Shown here piece by piece: positions 63,157 through 64,000 of a stretch of 64,000 bases of DNA. Position numbers and translations under genes: made by a program. The stretch lies in assembly GCA_018266575.1 (NCBI GenBank), contig JAFEAE010000024.1, positions 124,001 through 188,000 of the forward strand, given 5' to 3'. The notes beneath the pieces were generated by a model. The model was not told the origin of the DNA. It did no database searches and worked only from the letters and a program-made list of their open reading frames with translations. How positions within the stretch are numbered: the first letter of the stretch is position 1; every line of letters starts with the position of its first letter. The stretch is from Bacteroidota bacterium. Its GTDB lineage: Bacteria; Bacteroidota; Bacteroidia; Chitinophagales; Chitinophagaceae.

Positions 63157-64000
63157 GTCCATTCATTTAATAGTGCTGCAAGCGTGTTGAGGTTTTTAAA
63201 AATTCTTTCTTCAAATGAAATGTCGTTATCGATTTTTTTCTGTGGCGTATCAAAGAACTGCAACACAACCGGTTCATGTAATTCTGCTTCCTGTAATGAA
63301 ATATTTACCCATTCGACAAGCTGTTCATCGAGCCATCCTTCGAGCGACCATGAAAAAGAAATATAGGTGTCCGGATAAGCGTTGTTATCTTCTTCTTCTA
63401 AAAACAATTCAGGGAAAATATTCTTAAATAAATTTCTGTTTGGGAACTGCCTGAATAATTCAAAAAAATCATTAGCACATGCAAGCATGTTTTTCTCCCA
63501 TTCATTCTTTGGATGAAATAAATGTATGCGCCTCTCCCACTCCTTTACATGTCTTGCATCCGCTATTTGCTTTTCCAGTTTTGCGGATTCCTTTTTCATT
63601 TGGCGGAGCGTTGCCCGCATATCCCGAAATTCATTTTTCGAATACTCACTCCGGTTATCGCCCAGTTGTTCCTCGATACATGCGTAGGTACTCCCCACAT
63701 AACTGCAATCATTGGTATGAAAAGGAATTTTTAGTATTTGATACAGGTAAGCGAAAACAGATAAAACAAGTTCGGCAGATGCGCGATGTCTTTTTTGATT
63801 GATTCGTTTTGCAAGCGGTTCGACTGGCATATAATAAAGGGTCTGACCAGTATTACAAATTTTCGCGGTGGCAAGTGTTATTGATTCATCGTCCGATTTT
63901 GTAATCAGTAAATGCAATGACGCATCTTTTTCATGTATCTTCTTTTCCGCGTGCTGAAATGCAAGCAGAATATTATACGGAAAAATAAATTCAGAAACAT
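63153..64000 (-). CDS. Uncharacterised PRTRC-cluster protein (5' partial)
   Basis: The frame stays open to the right edge of the window (no stop in 63918-64000), so the start is outside and the TTG at 63917 is not the true start; about 281 residues are visible. The visible N-terminal part reads EFIFPYNILLAFQHAEKK and ASLHLLITKS. A charged helical, probably coiled-coil region follows (RATLRQMKKESAKLEKQIAD), then an acidic C-terminal domain with SLEGWLDEQLVEWVN. I do not recognise the family. Its stop overlaps the start of PRTRC B, so it belongs to the same operon and may be a core part of the system. Confidence 0.8.
   Translation of the reverse strand, partial: VSEFIFPYNILLAFQHAEKKIHEKDASLHLLITKSDDESITLATAKICNTGQTLYYMPVEPLAKRINQKRHRASAELVLSVFAYLYQILKIPFHTNDCSYVGSTYACIEEQLGDNRSEYSKNEFRDMRATLRQMKKESAKLEKQIADARHVKEWERRIHLFHPKNEWEKNMLACANDFFELFRQFPNRNLFKNIFPELFLEEEDNNAYPDTYISFSWSLEGWLDEQLVEWVNISLQEAELHEPVVLQFFDTPQKKIDNDISFEERIFKNLNTLAALLNEWT

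Larger units (their letters stand above)
55190..64000. mobile_element. Integrated conjugative/mobilisable element carrying a PRTRC cluster (left part)
   Basis: From the 3' end of tRNA-Lys rightward the gene content changes from host metabolism to tyrosine recombinase, coupling ATPase, HUH relaxase, MobC-like protein, JAB/RadC protein and PRTRC genes. The left boundary is inferred from the usual integration of such elements into tRNA 3' ends; the duplicated att repeat at the right end lies outside the window, so the exact start and size are unknown. No type IV secretion mating-pore genes are visible yet. Confidence 0.8.

Noticed and set aside
63912..63917. TTG at 63917 as the start of the last gene
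   Set aside because: The frame is open to the window edge, so the gene is 5' truncated and the true start lies outside.

Overview
The window is a chromosomal segment from a member of the Bacteroidota, most likely a Chitinophagales/Chitinophagaceae-type organism. Supporting signs are a SusC/SusD outer-membrane pair, a type IX secretion C-terminal sorting domain, Bacteroidota-type promoters (TTTG, 19 bp, TAnnTTTG), a DUF2723 membrane protein, a three-gene pnt transhydrogenase with a split alpha subunit, and a CTnDOT-type tyrosine recombinase. No rRNA gene is seen; there are two tRNA genes, Val(GAC) and Lys(UUU).

Positions 1-9,000 hold the end of a large secreted DUF11/T9SS protein, a GMC dehydrogenase with its Tat-exported small subunit, the N-degron pair clpS and aat, an exonuclease/GIY-YIG fusion, and two 37-residue single-pass membrane peptides that look like paralogues and are easy to miss. 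Positions 9,600-31,000 are mostly core metabolism: valS, a PAP2 phosphatase, a HEYRH-containing outer-membrane protein, signal peptidase I, the sdhCAB operon (interrupted by a broken GxxExxY gene), accD-smpB, lipid acyltransferase and thioesterase genes, cell-wall dipeptide and D-amino-acid genes, and proline dehydrogenase. Positions 31,300-44,700 carry tRNA-Val, thyA-folA, an O-methyltransferase-like gene, the pnt operon (interrupted by a four-helix-bundle gene), an rRNA m5C methyltransferase, a LysM protein and a MoxR/VWA pair. Positions 45,000-55,000 carry susC-susD, DUF2723, a SAM-hydrolase-family gene and an SDR gene.

From tRNA-Lys at 55,141 to the right edge the sequence is an integrated mobile element. 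It comprises a tyrosine recombinase beside the tRNA, a VirD4/TraG coupling ATPase, a HUH relaxase, a MobC-like accessory protein with a candidate oriT, a RadC/JAB protein, and the start of a PRTRC cluster: an E1-like ThiF protein, protein B with an E2-like cysteine motif, and an uncharacterised partner that runs off the window. This is the most interesting functional system here, because it resembles a ubiquitin-type conjugation machinery carried by a conjugative or mobilisable element.

The host chromosome is also full of small repeats. At least six intergenic copies of a roughly 44-bp element share the core GTTGCGTCGCACTCTTGTAC. A second class of low-complexity words (variants of CAGTCGTCAGT, GGTGAATGGTCAATGG and TATGAGCTATGAAGTATG) fills many intergenic gaps and also appears in frame inside valS, pntA and the rRNA methyltransferase gene.
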